Source: Candidatus Bathyarchaeota archaeon (lineage in GTDB: Archaea; Thermoproteota; CALKCG01; B24). From it: a stretch of DNA of 57,746 bases. The stretch spans positions 81,099 through 138,844 of the forward strand of contig JAGTQM010000004.1 in the NCBI GenBank assembly GCA_018396755.1, given 5' to 3'. Shown piece by piece: positions 33,545-41,605 of this stretch. How positions within the stretch are numbered: the stretch's first letter is position 1; each line of letters begins with the position of its first letter. A program made the position numbers and the translations under genes. The notes under the pieces were generated by a model. It was not told the DNA's origin. It worked only from the letters and a program-made list of their open reading frames with translations, and searched no databases.

Positions 33545-33886
33545 TCAGATAGACTTTTGAAGTCTATACTTATTTAACAATTCTAATATCTTCTTAAGTT
33601 GGGAAGTTGTTACAAGTTTACCCTTCGATCCTGTAAAGAAAACCCTGAGTTCTTCAATACTTTCAGGCATAACATTCACAATTTGTACGGCTCTATCACG
33701 TTCAATATTAAATTCCTCGATCAGTTTATCGATAAGTTCAGATGCTTTTAAAGGGTCTACTTTAGTCATTTTACGTGCATATTCTAAAACCCTAACTTGA
33801 AGTGAACTGGGATTTTTTACATCTCTAAGCATACTGTAGACTTCAGCTATAGTTATATCTACCTCTTTAATTTTTTTAACAACCAT
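33545..33886 (-). CDS. rpoF: DNA-directed RNA polymerase subunit F (Rpb4 homologue)
   Basis: A 113-residue stalk subunit that pairs with RpoE/Rpb7. Contains ITIAEVYSMLRDVKNPSSLQ, RVLEYARKMTKVDPLKASELIDKL, and the HRDC-like VQIVNVMPESIEELRVFF. GGGGGGAGA directly upstream is a strong ribosome binding site. It follows eL21 by 26 bases on the same strand. Confidence 0.92.
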   Translation of the reverse strand: MVVKKIKEVDITIAEVYSMLRDVKNPSSLQVRVLEYARKMTKVDPLKASELIDKLIEEFNIERDRAVQIVNVMPESIEELRVFFTGSKGKLVTTSQLKKILELLNKYRLQKSI

Positions 33887-33912
33887 TCTCTCCCCCCATG
33901 TTTAAGTGGGTT

Positions 33913-34203
33913 TTAATGGGCTAGTGGCTTCAAATGCTCTGGTCCAACTATAAGAGTCTTCTCAATACTTCCTACCACCATCTTTAAAATATAAGCTCTC
34001 CCTCTTTTTCCAACAACAACTCCAACCCTACCATGATATCTCTTATGAGGCATACCTTTATGAATGCTTGGATTTATGTCAACTACAACAGGCTCATTTA
34101 GTCTATACTCTCGGAGGATGGAGGTTACTTTAAGCGGGCTCTCTCTTCTCCTGAGACGTAAAAGCTTCCTCGTTTTCCTCCTAAAACCCTTAGAATAAGG
34201 CGT
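33913..34203 (-). CDS. rpl21e: Large ribosomal subunit protein eL21 with a non-canonical (ACG) start
   Basis: 96 residues if translation starts at ACG 34203: PYSKGFRRKTRKLLRLRRRE, then VVVDINPSIHKGMPHKRYHG and RVGVVVGKRGRAYILKMVVG up to LKPLAH. These are the diagnostic KGFR-x-KTR-x-L and P-S-x-H-x-G-MPH-x-R-Y-HG-R-G motifs of eL21. The frame has an upstream stop at 34218-34216, and no ATG, GTG or TTG occurs before the central GMPH. GGGGAG ends five bases before the ACG, and the residue after it matches the normal start of the family, so ACG is the likely start (or ATG was mutated or misread). Order srp54, eL21, rpoF, DUF655. Confidence 0.8.
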   Translation of the reverse strand, partial: TPYSKGFRRKTRKLLRLRRRESPLKVTSILREYRLNEPVVVDINPSIHKGMPHKRYHGRVGVVVGKRGRAYILKMVVGSIEKTLIVGPEHLKPLAH

Positions 34204-34222
34204 TGATACTCCCCCCTATTTT

Positions 34223-34276
34223 TTAATAATTTCTGATAATAAATCCCACTCTTTTAAGCATTTCCTTAGTTATCAA
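34223..34276 (-). other. Mini-ORF with Shine-Dalgarno in the leader of eL21
   Basis: GGGGGTT precedes TTG 34276, which opens a 17-codon ORF reading MITKEMLKRVGFIIRNY and stops at 34223, 20 bases before the ACG of eL21. It could be a leader peptide or a meaningless ORF. No other gene is seen between srp54 and eL21. Confidence 0.25.
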
Positions 34277-34336
34277 TTTTAACCCCCTAAATCTGCGGAT
34301 AGGTTACTGAGTAGACCAAGCAGGTTAAACGTTGAT

Positions 34337-35680
34337 TTAAGAAGCTTCAGAACCCAATAGTTTCCCAATTCTCAATAAGCCCCGTCTGCCACGCATAGCT
34401 TTTAGAAGCTTAACGGTCTGCTCATAGTACTTAACTAGGTCTTTTACATCTCTTTCACTAACACCAGCACCGCGAGCTATTCTACGTATTCTTGAAGAAT
34501 TCAGAATTCTAGGGTTTACCCTCTCCTCCCTAGTCATAGACTCTATTATGGCTTTCCACCTATCCATCTTACTCTCCGCCTCCTCAAGAGAATCATTTGG
34601 AAGACTATAGGCGAAACCCGGTAAGTGGCTTATGATGGATTTAAGCGGTCCCATTTTCCTCAAACTCTCCATCTGCTTGTAGAATTCTTCAAGAGTAAAC
34701 TTTCCAGTTAAAACTTCCTTAGCCTCTTTTTCAGAAACTCTAACTTCAGCTTGTTTAAACTTCTCTATAAGTCCTTCAATATCCCCAAACCCCAACAATC
34801 TAGCTACAAACCTTCTAGGGTTGAACACCTCTAAATCTTCAATCTTCTCACCAACACCTATAAGCCTTATAGGTGCTCCTGTAGCAGCTATTGCTGATAA
34901 AGCCCCCCCTCCTCTTGCAGACCCATCCATTTTAGTTACTATTATAGAGCCAACTTTAACGGTTTCATGAAATGCTTTAGCCTGATTATAGGCTTGCTGA
35001 CCTATCGTAGCATCAATTGTCAGAATAACCTCATCAGGTTTTATCGTCTCGTAAAGTTGACTCACTTCCCTCATAAGCGATTCCTCGTCTTTATGTCTTC
35101 CAGCAGTATCTATAATTACAAGCTCACGTTTGATTTCACGGAAAAATTTCAAACCATTCAACGATATTTTAACAGGGTCTTTCTCATTTAGCTCTCCATA
35201 TACTGGTATATTAACCATATCACCTAACTGTTTAAGTTGCTGATATGCTCCTGGTCTATAAACATCTGCACATATGAGTCCAGATTTAACTCCTCGCTTT
35301 TGATAGTAAAGAGCAAGTTTACAAGCGGTCGTCGTCTTACCTGAACCCTGTAAACCGACAAGCATATACACGTTTAACTTACCAGGTTTTACCATGAAGG
35401 GTGGAACACTTTCCCCTCCCAAAAGCTTCACGATCTCATCGTAGACTATTTTCACAAGGTATTCTTTCTCAGTAAAACCAGGAGGTGGCTTTTCATTTAA
35501 AGCCCGGCTTTCAACCCTCTTCGCAAGATCTATCACGAGTTCGACTTGAACATCAGCTTGAAGAAGGCTTCTAACGAGGTCGTTTACAAGGCTTTTAACT
35601 AGATCCCTATCAACCCTAGACGCTTTTAAGACTCTATTCAAAGCTTCTCTAAGAGACCTTCCAAGGTTTTCAAGAGACAA
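34337..35680 (-). CDS. srp54: Signal recognition particle protein SRP54 (Ffh)
   Basis: A 447-residue SRP GTPase. N domain (about 1-90), G domain with GLQGSGKTTTACKLA, DVYRPGAYQQLKQL, IIDTAGRHKDEESL and TKMDGSARGGGAL, then GVGEKIEDLEVF and the Met-containing M domain with LPGFAY, KMDRWKAIIESMTREER and SRIRRIARGAGVSERDV. It binds 7S RNA and signal sequences. TTG start at 35680. Confidence 0.96.
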   Translation of the reverse strand: MSLENLGRSLREALNRVLKASRVDRDLVKSLVNDLVRSLLQADVQVELVIDLAKRVESRALNEKPPPGFTEKEYLVKIVYDEIVKLLGGESVPPFMVKPGKLNVYMLVGLQGSGKTTTACKLALYYQKRGVKSGLICADVYRPGAYQQLKQLGDMVNIPVYGELNEKDPVKISLNGLKFFREIKRELVIIDTAGRHKDEESLMREVSQLYETIKPDEVILTIDATIGQQAYNQAKAFHETVKVGSIIVTKMDGSARGGGALSAIAATGAPIRLIGVGEKIEDLEVFNPRRFVARLLGFGDIEGLIEKFKQAEVRVSEKEAKEVLTGKFTLEEFYKQMESLRKMGPLKSIISHLPGFAYSLPNDSLEEAESKMDRWKAIIESMTREERVNPRILNSSRIRRIARGAGVSERDVKDLVKYYEQTVKLLKAMRGRRGLLRIGKLLGSEAS

Positions 35681-35775
35681 GGTTTTCTTAAAAGACTATG
35701 AAAATACCTTCTTAAATAAACCTTTGCCATTTTTCACATAAAACCTTTTAGATAGCATCTTCATTAAATCAATAT

Positions 35776-35841
35776 AGCGGCTGTGATGAGTCAAAGTTAC
35801 TGTGAGAAGTCTGTGAACGGAAGGCATTTGTCTGAGCCGCT
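35776..35841 (+). ncRNA. C/D box small RNA (guide for 2'-O-methylation)
   Basis: A 66-base candidate between srp54 and the GH4 gene. Box C GTGATGA (35783-35789) and box D CTGA (35832-35835) are enclosed by a 6-bp terminal stem AGCGGC/GCCGCT (35776-35781 and 35836-35841). Inside, a weak D' GTGA (35802-35805) and a weak C' TGTGAAC (about 35812-35818) leave two guide segments of 12-13 bases (35790-35801 and 35819-35831). This symmetry is the normal layout of archaeal C/D RNAs. By the D+5 rule the methylated target base would pair with 35827, and with 35797 for D'. Targets are not identified. Confidence 0.72.
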
Positions 35842-35897
35842 ACCGACCTAGAGTCGTCGAAAGCTTATAATACTCCTTAGTAAACCTATTTTCAACT

Positions 35898-37220
35898 ATG
35901 GGCTTTAAAATAACTATTATAGGTGGTGGAAGCAGCACTTTCACACCTCAACTTATGAGGCTCTTCATAGAGTCTAGGCTTCTGAAGGATAGCACAATAT
36001 GTCTAATGGATATAGACGAACATAGGCTTAACGTAATGCTTCAACTCTCTCAAAGGCTGATTGAGAAGACTAATGCCCCCCTCAAAGTTGAGGCAACAAC
36101 AAATAGGGTAGACTCTTTAACAGACGCCGACTTTGTTATAACAGCTATAGCCGTTGGTGGTTTAAAGGCTTGGGAGTACGATATAGAGATTCCGGCAAAA
36201 TATGGCGTTTACATGGCTATATGCGATTCAGTAGGTCCAGGCGGCATAATGCGTGCATTCCGCCACATACCAGTTTTAGTTGAAATGGTGAAAGAATTGG
36301 AGGAAGTTTCTCCAAAAGCTTGGGTCTTCAATTATACCAACCCTGTATCCGCTAACTGCATGGCTATGGTTAAAAACTCAAAGATAAAAGTTATAGGTCT
36401 TTGCACGTGCTCTTCAATCCCATCAAACCCAAACTATTTAGCTGAAATCGTAGGTGTAGACCCTGGGGATATTTTAACACCGGCGCCAGCTGCAGGTATA
36501 AATCACTGTGCAGCTATACTGGACTTAAAGCTTAAAGATGGAAGGGATGCCTTCCAATTAGTAAAGAAAAGGTCTTTAAATCCAGTTAAAAAACTGTTTC
36601 TAGACACTTATGGCATCCTACCGTACTGTTGGTCCCACTGGACTGAATTCTTTCCGTTTCTATGCAATTTAGAGGAAGAATATAAGGGTAGATTGCAAGG
36701 GCTTAAAATGAAATTTGGGCTATCTGTTCATGATATGGTAGAGGAGCAGAAGAGGGCTGCTAAATGGGAGAAACTTGTGGAAGATATGGCGATTGGTGTG
36801 AGAGATTTAAGCCTCGACGTATTGCCTAGTGGGGAAGCTGTATTGGTCGTGGATATAATCGAGTCTCTTATAGAGAATAAAAACGAGGTCTACGTGGTTA
36901 ATACCCTCAATAAGGAAGCAATAGAAAACCTTCCGTTTGATGCGATTGTAGAAGTATCCTCTGTAGTAGGAGGTTACGGGATAATTCCAATGCATGTAGG
37001 CAAACTTCCACCGCCTTTAGCGGCAGTTTTAAGTAATCACATTGAAGTTCAGAAACTTACGGTTGAAGCCGCTTTAACTGGCGATAAAAGTTTAGCATTT
37101 CAAGCTCTTCTTCAAGACCCTCAGGTGGCAGCGAAACTGAAGCCAGATGAAGTCGGTAGGCTTCTTGACGACCTACTTAATGCACATGCACAATATCTGC
37201 CACGCTTCTTTAGAAAGTAA
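35898..37220 (+). CDS. Glycoside hydrolase family 4 protein
   Basis: A 440-residue NAD+- and Mn2+-dependent GH4 enzyme. Rossmann motif ITIIGGGSSTFTPQL at the N terminus, ICLMDIDEHRL, CDSVGPGGIMRAFRHIP, VFNYTNPVSANCMAM, the metal Cys segment IGLCTCSSIPS and GINHCAAI with the metal His. GH4 acts by oxidation at C3 and elimination, and includes alpha-glucosidases, alpha-galactosidases, alpha-galacturonidases and 6-phospho-glycosidases. The CTCS motif after GLC is not the CNxP of phospho-glycosidases, so an unphosphorylated sugar is more likely, but the substrate is uncertain. Confidence 0.9.
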   Translation: MGFKITIIGGGSSTFTPQLMRLFIESRLLKDSTICLMDIDEHRLNVMLQLSQRLIEKTNAPLKVEATTNRVDSLTDADFVITAIAVGGLKAWEYDIEIPAKYGVYMAICDSVGPGGIMRAFRHIPVLVEMVKELEEVSPKAWVFNYTNPVSANCMAMVKNSKIKVIGLCTCSSIPSNPNYLAEIVGVDPGDILTPAPAAGINHCAAILDLKLKDGRDAFQLVKKRSLNPVKKLFLDTYGILPYCWSHWTEFFPFLCNLEEEYKGRLQGLKMKFGLSVHDMVEEQKRAAKWEKLVEDMAIGVRDLSLDVLPSGEAVLVVDIIESLIENKNEVYVVNTLNKEAIENLPFDAIVEVSSVVGGYGIIPMHVGKLPPPLAAVLSNHIEVQKLTVEAALTGDKSLAFQALLQDPQVAAKLKPDEVGRLLDDLLNAHAQYLPRFFRK

Positions 37221-37222
37221 CC

Positions 37223-37249
37223 CCTTCAATTTTTAAATCGAAGGTTTTT
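37223..37249 (+). terminator. Hairpin and T-run after the GH4 gene
   Basis: CCTTC/GAAGG arms with an additional ATTT/AAAT pairing inside, followed by five T. Located two bases after the stop codon. Looks like an intrinsic terminator. Confidence 0.6.
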
Positions 37250-37265
37250 AACGTCGAATAGTATT

Positions 37266-37432
37266 TTGGATGAATGCCTTAAGCTTGCAAAAATAGTATC
37301 TTGCTCCAACTCAAAAAGCTTCTATTTGGAAACGGATGCTGCAAATTGCAACAAACCAGATAATAATGGAAGATGTTAGATTAGGGGAATCGGCGAATAT
37401 ATTTAGAGTTGTGAAGGTCTTCAAATATTGAA
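37266..37432 (+). other. Possible small gene remnant upstream of rpoP
   Basis: Between the GH4 terminator and rpoP, the plus strand is open from TTG 37266 as MDECLKLAKIVSCSNSKSFY...NNGRC, then in another frame as MEDVRLGESANIFRVVKVFK. Neither resembles a family that I know, such as the L37Ae or Pcc1 genes often near rpoP. It may be noise. Confidence 0.2.
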
Positions 37433-37500
37433 AGCTTTTAGTTTTAAGTCTGGGAGTTCGTAGAAAAGTTTTAAGCTGAGTCTATATAAAATAGAGGCTG

Positions 37501-37659
37501 ATGGCTTCAGGTGAGATACTCTATAAGTGTTTTAAATGCGGTGCTTTAATACCCTACGGGAGGTTGAAAGTGAGTCCAGATCTTAAGTGCCCTGAATGTG
37601 GATGTAAAATTTTAACTAAGATAAGACCGTCGGTTGTTAAAAAGATAAAAGCTATTTAG
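37501..37659 (+). CDS. rpoP: DNA-directed RNA polymerase subunit P (Rpb12 homologue)
   Basis: A 52-residue zinc-ribbon subunit. YKCFKCGALI and LKCPECGCKIL provide four Cys, followed by the family-typical TKIRPSVVKKIKAI tail. The gene is too short for most automatic ORF cut-offs. Glycyl-tRNA synthetase begins 64 bases later. Confidence 0.9.
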   Translation: MASGEILYKCFKCGALIPYGRLKVSPDLKCPECGCKILTKIRPSVVKKIKAI

Positions 37660-37723
37660 CCGTTTTTCTAAAGAAAAAATAATATACGGCTATTGTCCGT
37701 TATATTCTACGGTGGAAAAATCC

Positions 37724-39472
37724 ATGAATTCTAAAGTAGATAAGTATGAGAAGGTGTTTAAACTCGCTAAGAGCAGAGGCTTCTTCTGGGAAGCCTTTGA
37801 AATCTATGGTGGGGTTGGCGGCTTTCTAGACTTCGGTCCTCTAGGGGTTCTACTTAAACGTAGAATTTCAGATATGTGGATTAAATGGTTTGTAAAAAAC
37901 GAAGGGTTCGTAGAAGTTGAAACACCTATAGTCAATCCTGAAGTAGTTTTCAAAGCCTCAGGTCATATTGACAGTTTTAAAGAGCCTGCTTTCAAATGTC
38001 TAAAATGTGATAGGCGTTTTAGAGCTGACCACTTGGTTGAGGAAGCACTTGGCTTAAGTAGTATTGAAGTAGAGAACATGGATTTGAAAACGCTTCAAAA
38101 GCTTGTCTCAGATAAAGGCTTAAAATGTCCTGAATGTGGAGGTGAACTAGGTGAACCCTACTACTTTACTACAATGTTTAAAACGTTTATAGGACCCTAC
38201 ATGGAGAATGTTGGCTACGGTAGACCTGAAGCCGCCCAAGGCATGTTCTTAGCCTTTAAAAGAGCTTTAGAGTTAAAACGTAGAAAACTTCCATTTGCTA
38301 TAGCTCAAGTTGGTAAAGTATTAAGAAATGAAATATCACCGAGGCAGGGACCAATAAGATTGAGAGAGTTTACCATAATGGAGCTTGAGCTTTTCATAGA
38401 CCCTGAAGACCCCAAGTGTCTTGAAATAAATAAGGTTGAGAATGAGGTTCTAAGAATAATACCCGCTGAAGCTAGGATAAAGGGCTGTGAAGAACCTTTA
38501 GAACTTACGGTTAGAGAGTATTTAGATAAAGGACTTATAAGTATGGAGTGGCTCGCATACTTTATGGTTAAAGCTAAGCAATTTATGGAGCATCTCGGCA
38601 TTCCTCATGACCGTCAGAGGTTTGTGGAAAAACTTCCATGGGAGAGAGCGCACTACTCTTCTCAAGGATTTGACCAAGAAATATATCTTGATAGGTGGGG
38701 CTGGGTTGAAGTATCAGGTCACAATTATAGAACTGATTATGACTTGAAGAGGCATATGGACTATAGCGGGGTCGATATGACAGTTTATAAACAGTTCGAG
38801 AAGCCTATAAACATGAAGAAAATTCAAGTAGAGCCTGTATACGAAACTATACGTAGAGATTTTAGAGAACAGTCTGATACAGTTGTGAAACTGATAATGA
38901 GCATTAAACCTGAAACTTTAGCTGATGGTTTAATTAACAACAATGCGGTTAAACTTGGAGATTACTTGATTAAACCTGAACACGTTAAAATAAGCGAGTG
39001 TATCGTTGAAGAGAAAGGTAAAAGATTCATACCTCATGTAATAGAACCTAGTTTCGGTCTAGAAAGAGCTTTCTATGCAGTTTTAGAGTATGCTTATACT
39101 GAACGTGAAGGAAGAGCTATTCTTAAACTTCCCATAGCGGTAGCACCGATACTGATAGCAGTATATCCACTTGTCACCAAGGACGGTATTCCAGAGAAGG
39201 CTTTAGAAGTCTATACGCGTCTCTTAAACTCCGGCTTCGACGTATATTATGATGACTCCGGTTCCATAGGCAGGCGATACGTCAGATCTGACGAAATGGG
39301 TATACCATTAGCATTAACCGTAGACTATCAAACTCTTCAGGACAATACAGTCACATTGAGGAATAGAGACGACTGGAGACAAGTTAGAACCAATCTTGAC
39401 AGTATTGAAAATAGGCTTAAAAGCTTCCTCACCGGTGAAATTTCATTCGAAAATTTAGGTGAACCCATTTGA
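37724..39472 (+). CDS. glyS: Glycyl-tRNA synthetase (archaeal/eukaryotic type)
   Basis: A 582-residue class II synthetase (alpha2 type). Motif 2 RNEISPRQGPIRLREFTIMELELF, motif 3 EPSFGLERAFYAVLEYAY, and a zinc-binding insertion with CLKCDRRFRADH and CPECGGELGEP. The C-terminal anticodon-binding domain begins LPIAVAPILIAVYPLV. GTG 37712 is in frame, but GGTGG there looks like the Shine-Dalgarno for ATG 37724. The end overlaps the next gene by four bases (TTGA). Confidence 0.95.
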   Translation: MNSKVDKYEKVFKLAKSRGFFWEAFEIYGGVGGFLDFGPLGVLLKRRISDMWIKWFVKNEGFVEVETPIVNPEVVFKASGHIDSFKEPAFKCLKCDRRFRADHLVEEALGLSSIEVENMDLKTLQKLVSDKGLKCPECGGELGEPYYFTTMFKTFIGPYMENVGYGRPEAAQGMFLAFKRALELKRRKLPFAIAQVGKVLRNEISPRQGPIRLREFTIMELELFIDPEDPKCLEINKVENEVLRIIPAEARIKGCEEPLELTVREYLDKGLISMEWLAYFMVKAKQFMEHLGIPHDRQRFVEKLPWERAHYSSQGFDQEIYLDRWGWVEVSGHNYRTDYDLKRHMDYSGVDMTVYKQFEKPINMKKIQVEPVYETIRRDFREQSDTVVKLIMSIKPETLADGLINNNAVKLGDYLIKPEHVKISECIVEEKGKRFIPHVIEPSFGLERAFYAVLEYAYTEREGRAILKLPIAVAPILIAVYPLVTKDGIPEKALEVYTRLLNSGFDVYYDDSGSIGRRYVRSDEMGIPLALTVDYQTLQDNTVTLRNRDDWRQVRTNLDSIENRLKSFLTGEISFENLGEPI

Positions 39473-40029
39473 AAAGCCTCACGGTAACAGCTACTTTAGC
39501 TGGCGATAGGCTTATAGTTTGGAAACCTGAGGAAGGGTCAAAACTCTACAAGCTTGGCTTCTACGGTAAACCCGTAGGTATAAGTAAACCTAAAACACCT
39601 GAGTTTAATAAGCCTCTAATACTCGACCTTTTGGAAGGGATGTACCTATTAGAGAAGGGGATTATAAAGGTTTTAGATCAATTGACGAATTTAGAGCTTA
39701 CAGTGGAAGACGTTAAAAAATACGGTAGAATTGCTATAGATGGATTTGATGAGAAATACCTCGTATATCGAGATTTAAGAGATAAAGGTTACGTAGTGAC
39801 TACAGGTGTAAAGTTCGGCTCAGACTTTGCAGTCTACAGAAAGGGTCCAGGTATCGATCATGCTCCCTATATCGTTCAAGTTAAGATACTAGATGAAACC
39901 ATAAATGCTACTGAAATCGTTAGATCTGGCAGGTTGGCTACAACTGTTAGAAAAAGGTTTATAGTAGCCGTACCCATTCTCGCTGAGAATAGAGTCGTAT
40001 ACTTGCTATTCAACTGGTTTAAGGCTTAG
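39469..40029 (+). CDS. endA: tRNA-splicing endonuclease, catalytic subunit
   Basis: A 186-residue EndA. The C-terminal domain begins YLVYRDLRDKGYVVTTGVKFGSDFAVYRKG with the catalytic Tyr, followed by DHAPYIVQV with the catalytic His and RKRFIVAV with the catalytic Lys. With all three residues this is the active alpha partner of the subunit at 17245-17820, which lacks the His. It removes introns at bulge-helix-bulge sites. TTG start overlaps the stop of glyS. Confidence 0.9.
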   Translation: MKSLTVTATLAGDRLIVWKPEEGSKLYKLGFYGKPVGISKPKTPEFNKPLILDLLEGMYLLEKGIIKVLDQLTNLELTVEDVKKYGRIAIDGFDEKYLVYRDLRDKGYVVTTGVKFGSDFAVYRKGPGIDHAPYIVQVKILDETINATEIVRSGRLATTVRKRFIVAVPILAENRVVYLLFNWFKA

Positions 40030-40095
40030 TTTCCCTCAACAGAAGCTTCCATATGTCTTTTTGCTTTAATTTTAGACCAATTGAGGGCTAAGATT

Positions 40096-41418
40096 ATGGA
40101 TGTTGTATTACATGTAGGTATTGACGATACAGACTCTTTACTCGGTGGATGTACGACTTATGTAGCTGCCGTACTCGTTGAAAAGCTTGCAAAATTGAAT
40201 GTAGAGTTTCAAGACTATCCTGCATTGATTAGATTAAACCCGAACATTCCATGGAAAACCAGGGGGAATGGCGCTGTTGCATTAAGAGTGAAAACTAGAG
40301 TTGAGCATACAGATAAGATTAAATGCGAAGTATTACGTACGGTAGAAAGCCTTTCTCAACCCGGTGAAGACGTAGACCCTGCTGTGGTCTTCCTCAGCGG
40401 AGCTATTCCAAATGAGGTTAAACGCTTCTCTAAAATGGCTTTATACGATTTTCTAAATGTAGACTTTGCTTTAAAAACCGCCGGTGAATGTGGAGTTGAA
40501 GTATTTGCAAGTAAAAGCCTTAAAGGAGTTGTCGGAGCATTAGCTGCAGTAGGCGAGGAGCTTCAAGACGATTACACCTATGAGCTTTTAACATATAGGA
40601 CGGACAACTATAGAGGTATGCCCAGAATGGTTTCCGCCGAAAGCGTGTTTTTAATGGATAAAGTTACGAGCCCTACGACTTTCAACAATTTAGACCCTGA
40701 AACTAAACGTATACTTATAACTCCTAGGGGTCCAGACCCAGTATTATATGGAATTAGAGGGGAAGACCCAACCGTGCTTCTGGAAGCTATGAAAATAGTC
40801 AATATTTACGAACCTATAGAACGCTGGGTTATATTTAGAACAAACCAAGGTACTGATGCTCATCTCAAGTGGATGGAGAACCCCAAGGATGTTAAACCGT
40901 ATAGAGCAGTTGCATTTAAAGCAGTAGTCTGTGGAAAACCACATGTAATACCTGGCGGTCACGTGATCTTTAAAGTAGCCTTTAAAAATGAGGTTTTCGA
41001 CTGTGCTGCTTATGAGCCTACTGGTGGTTTTAGAGAAACTGTTAAAAAGCTTATTCCGGGTGATGTAGTGGAAATCTACGGTGGTGTTAGACCCTTAAAC
41101 GGCGCCATGACCATAAACCTTGAAAAGATAAGAGTAGTTTCTCTTGCCAAGGAGGTTAAGTATTTCAATCCCAAATGTCCTAAATGCAATTCAACTATGA
41201 AATCTATGGGTCATGATAAGGGGTTTAAGTGTGAAAAGTGCGGTTTTAAAGATTCAAACATGCGTAAGTTAGAATTTGAAACGTCCAGAGGCATTGAACC
41301 GGGTTTATATATTCCCCCTCCTAGAGCTCAACGTCATCTTACAAAGCCCTTTTCAAGATATGGCTTGGAAAAGAAAAATGTTGAATGTAAGTTTATAGAC
41401 TTTTGGCATGTGCCGTAA
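40096..41418 (+). CDS. tiaS: tRNA(Ile2) 2-agmatinylcytidine synthetase TiaS
   Basis: A 440-residue enzyme that attaches agmatine to C34 of tRNA(Ile) CAU so that it reads AUA. The N-terminal HVGIDDTDSLLGGCTTYVA is the catalytic hallmark. The middle part has an OB domain (VEIYGGVRPLNGAMTINLEKI), and a zinc ribbon CPKCNSTMKSMGH...CEKCGFK follows. TTG 40081 is in frame, but GAGGG at 40083-40087 fits ATG 40096. Clusters here with other tRNA genes glyS and endA. Confidence 0.95.
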   Translation: MDVVLHVGIDDTDSLLGGCTTYVAAVLVEKLAKLNVEFQDYPALIRLNPNIPWKTRGNGAVALRVKTRVEHTDKIKCEVLRTVESLSQPGEDVDPAVVFLSGAIPNEVKRFSKMALYDFLNVDFALKTAGECGVEVFASKSLKGVVGALAAVGEELQDDYTYELLTYRTDNYRGMPRMVSAESVFLMDKVTSPTTFNNLDPETKRILITPRGPDPVLYGIRGEDPTVLLEAMKIVNIYEPIERWVIFRTNQGTDAHLKWMENPKDVKPYRAVAFKAVVCGKPHVIPGGHVIFKVAFKNEVFDCAAYEPTGGFRETVKKLIPGDVVEIYGGVRPLNGAMTINLEKIRVVSLAKEVKYFNPKCPKCNSTMKSMGHDKGFKCEKCGFKDSNMRKLEFETSRGIEPGLYIPPPRAQRHLTKPFSRYGLEKKNVECKFIDFWHVP

Positions 41419-41605
41419 ACAATGCTTTGAAACTTCTAAATTTCTCGAGACTGAAAAATTATGTTTTCGATTTCTAACATTTCATTATCAAGCTATCTAA
41501 TTGTAATCATAGTTAGTGTTTTCTATATGTGCGTTAATTTTTTAATTCCCAAGTCGTATCTAATAAACGTTTATTGGCGTTTAAAGTCGGAGGGTGGAAG
41601 ACATT

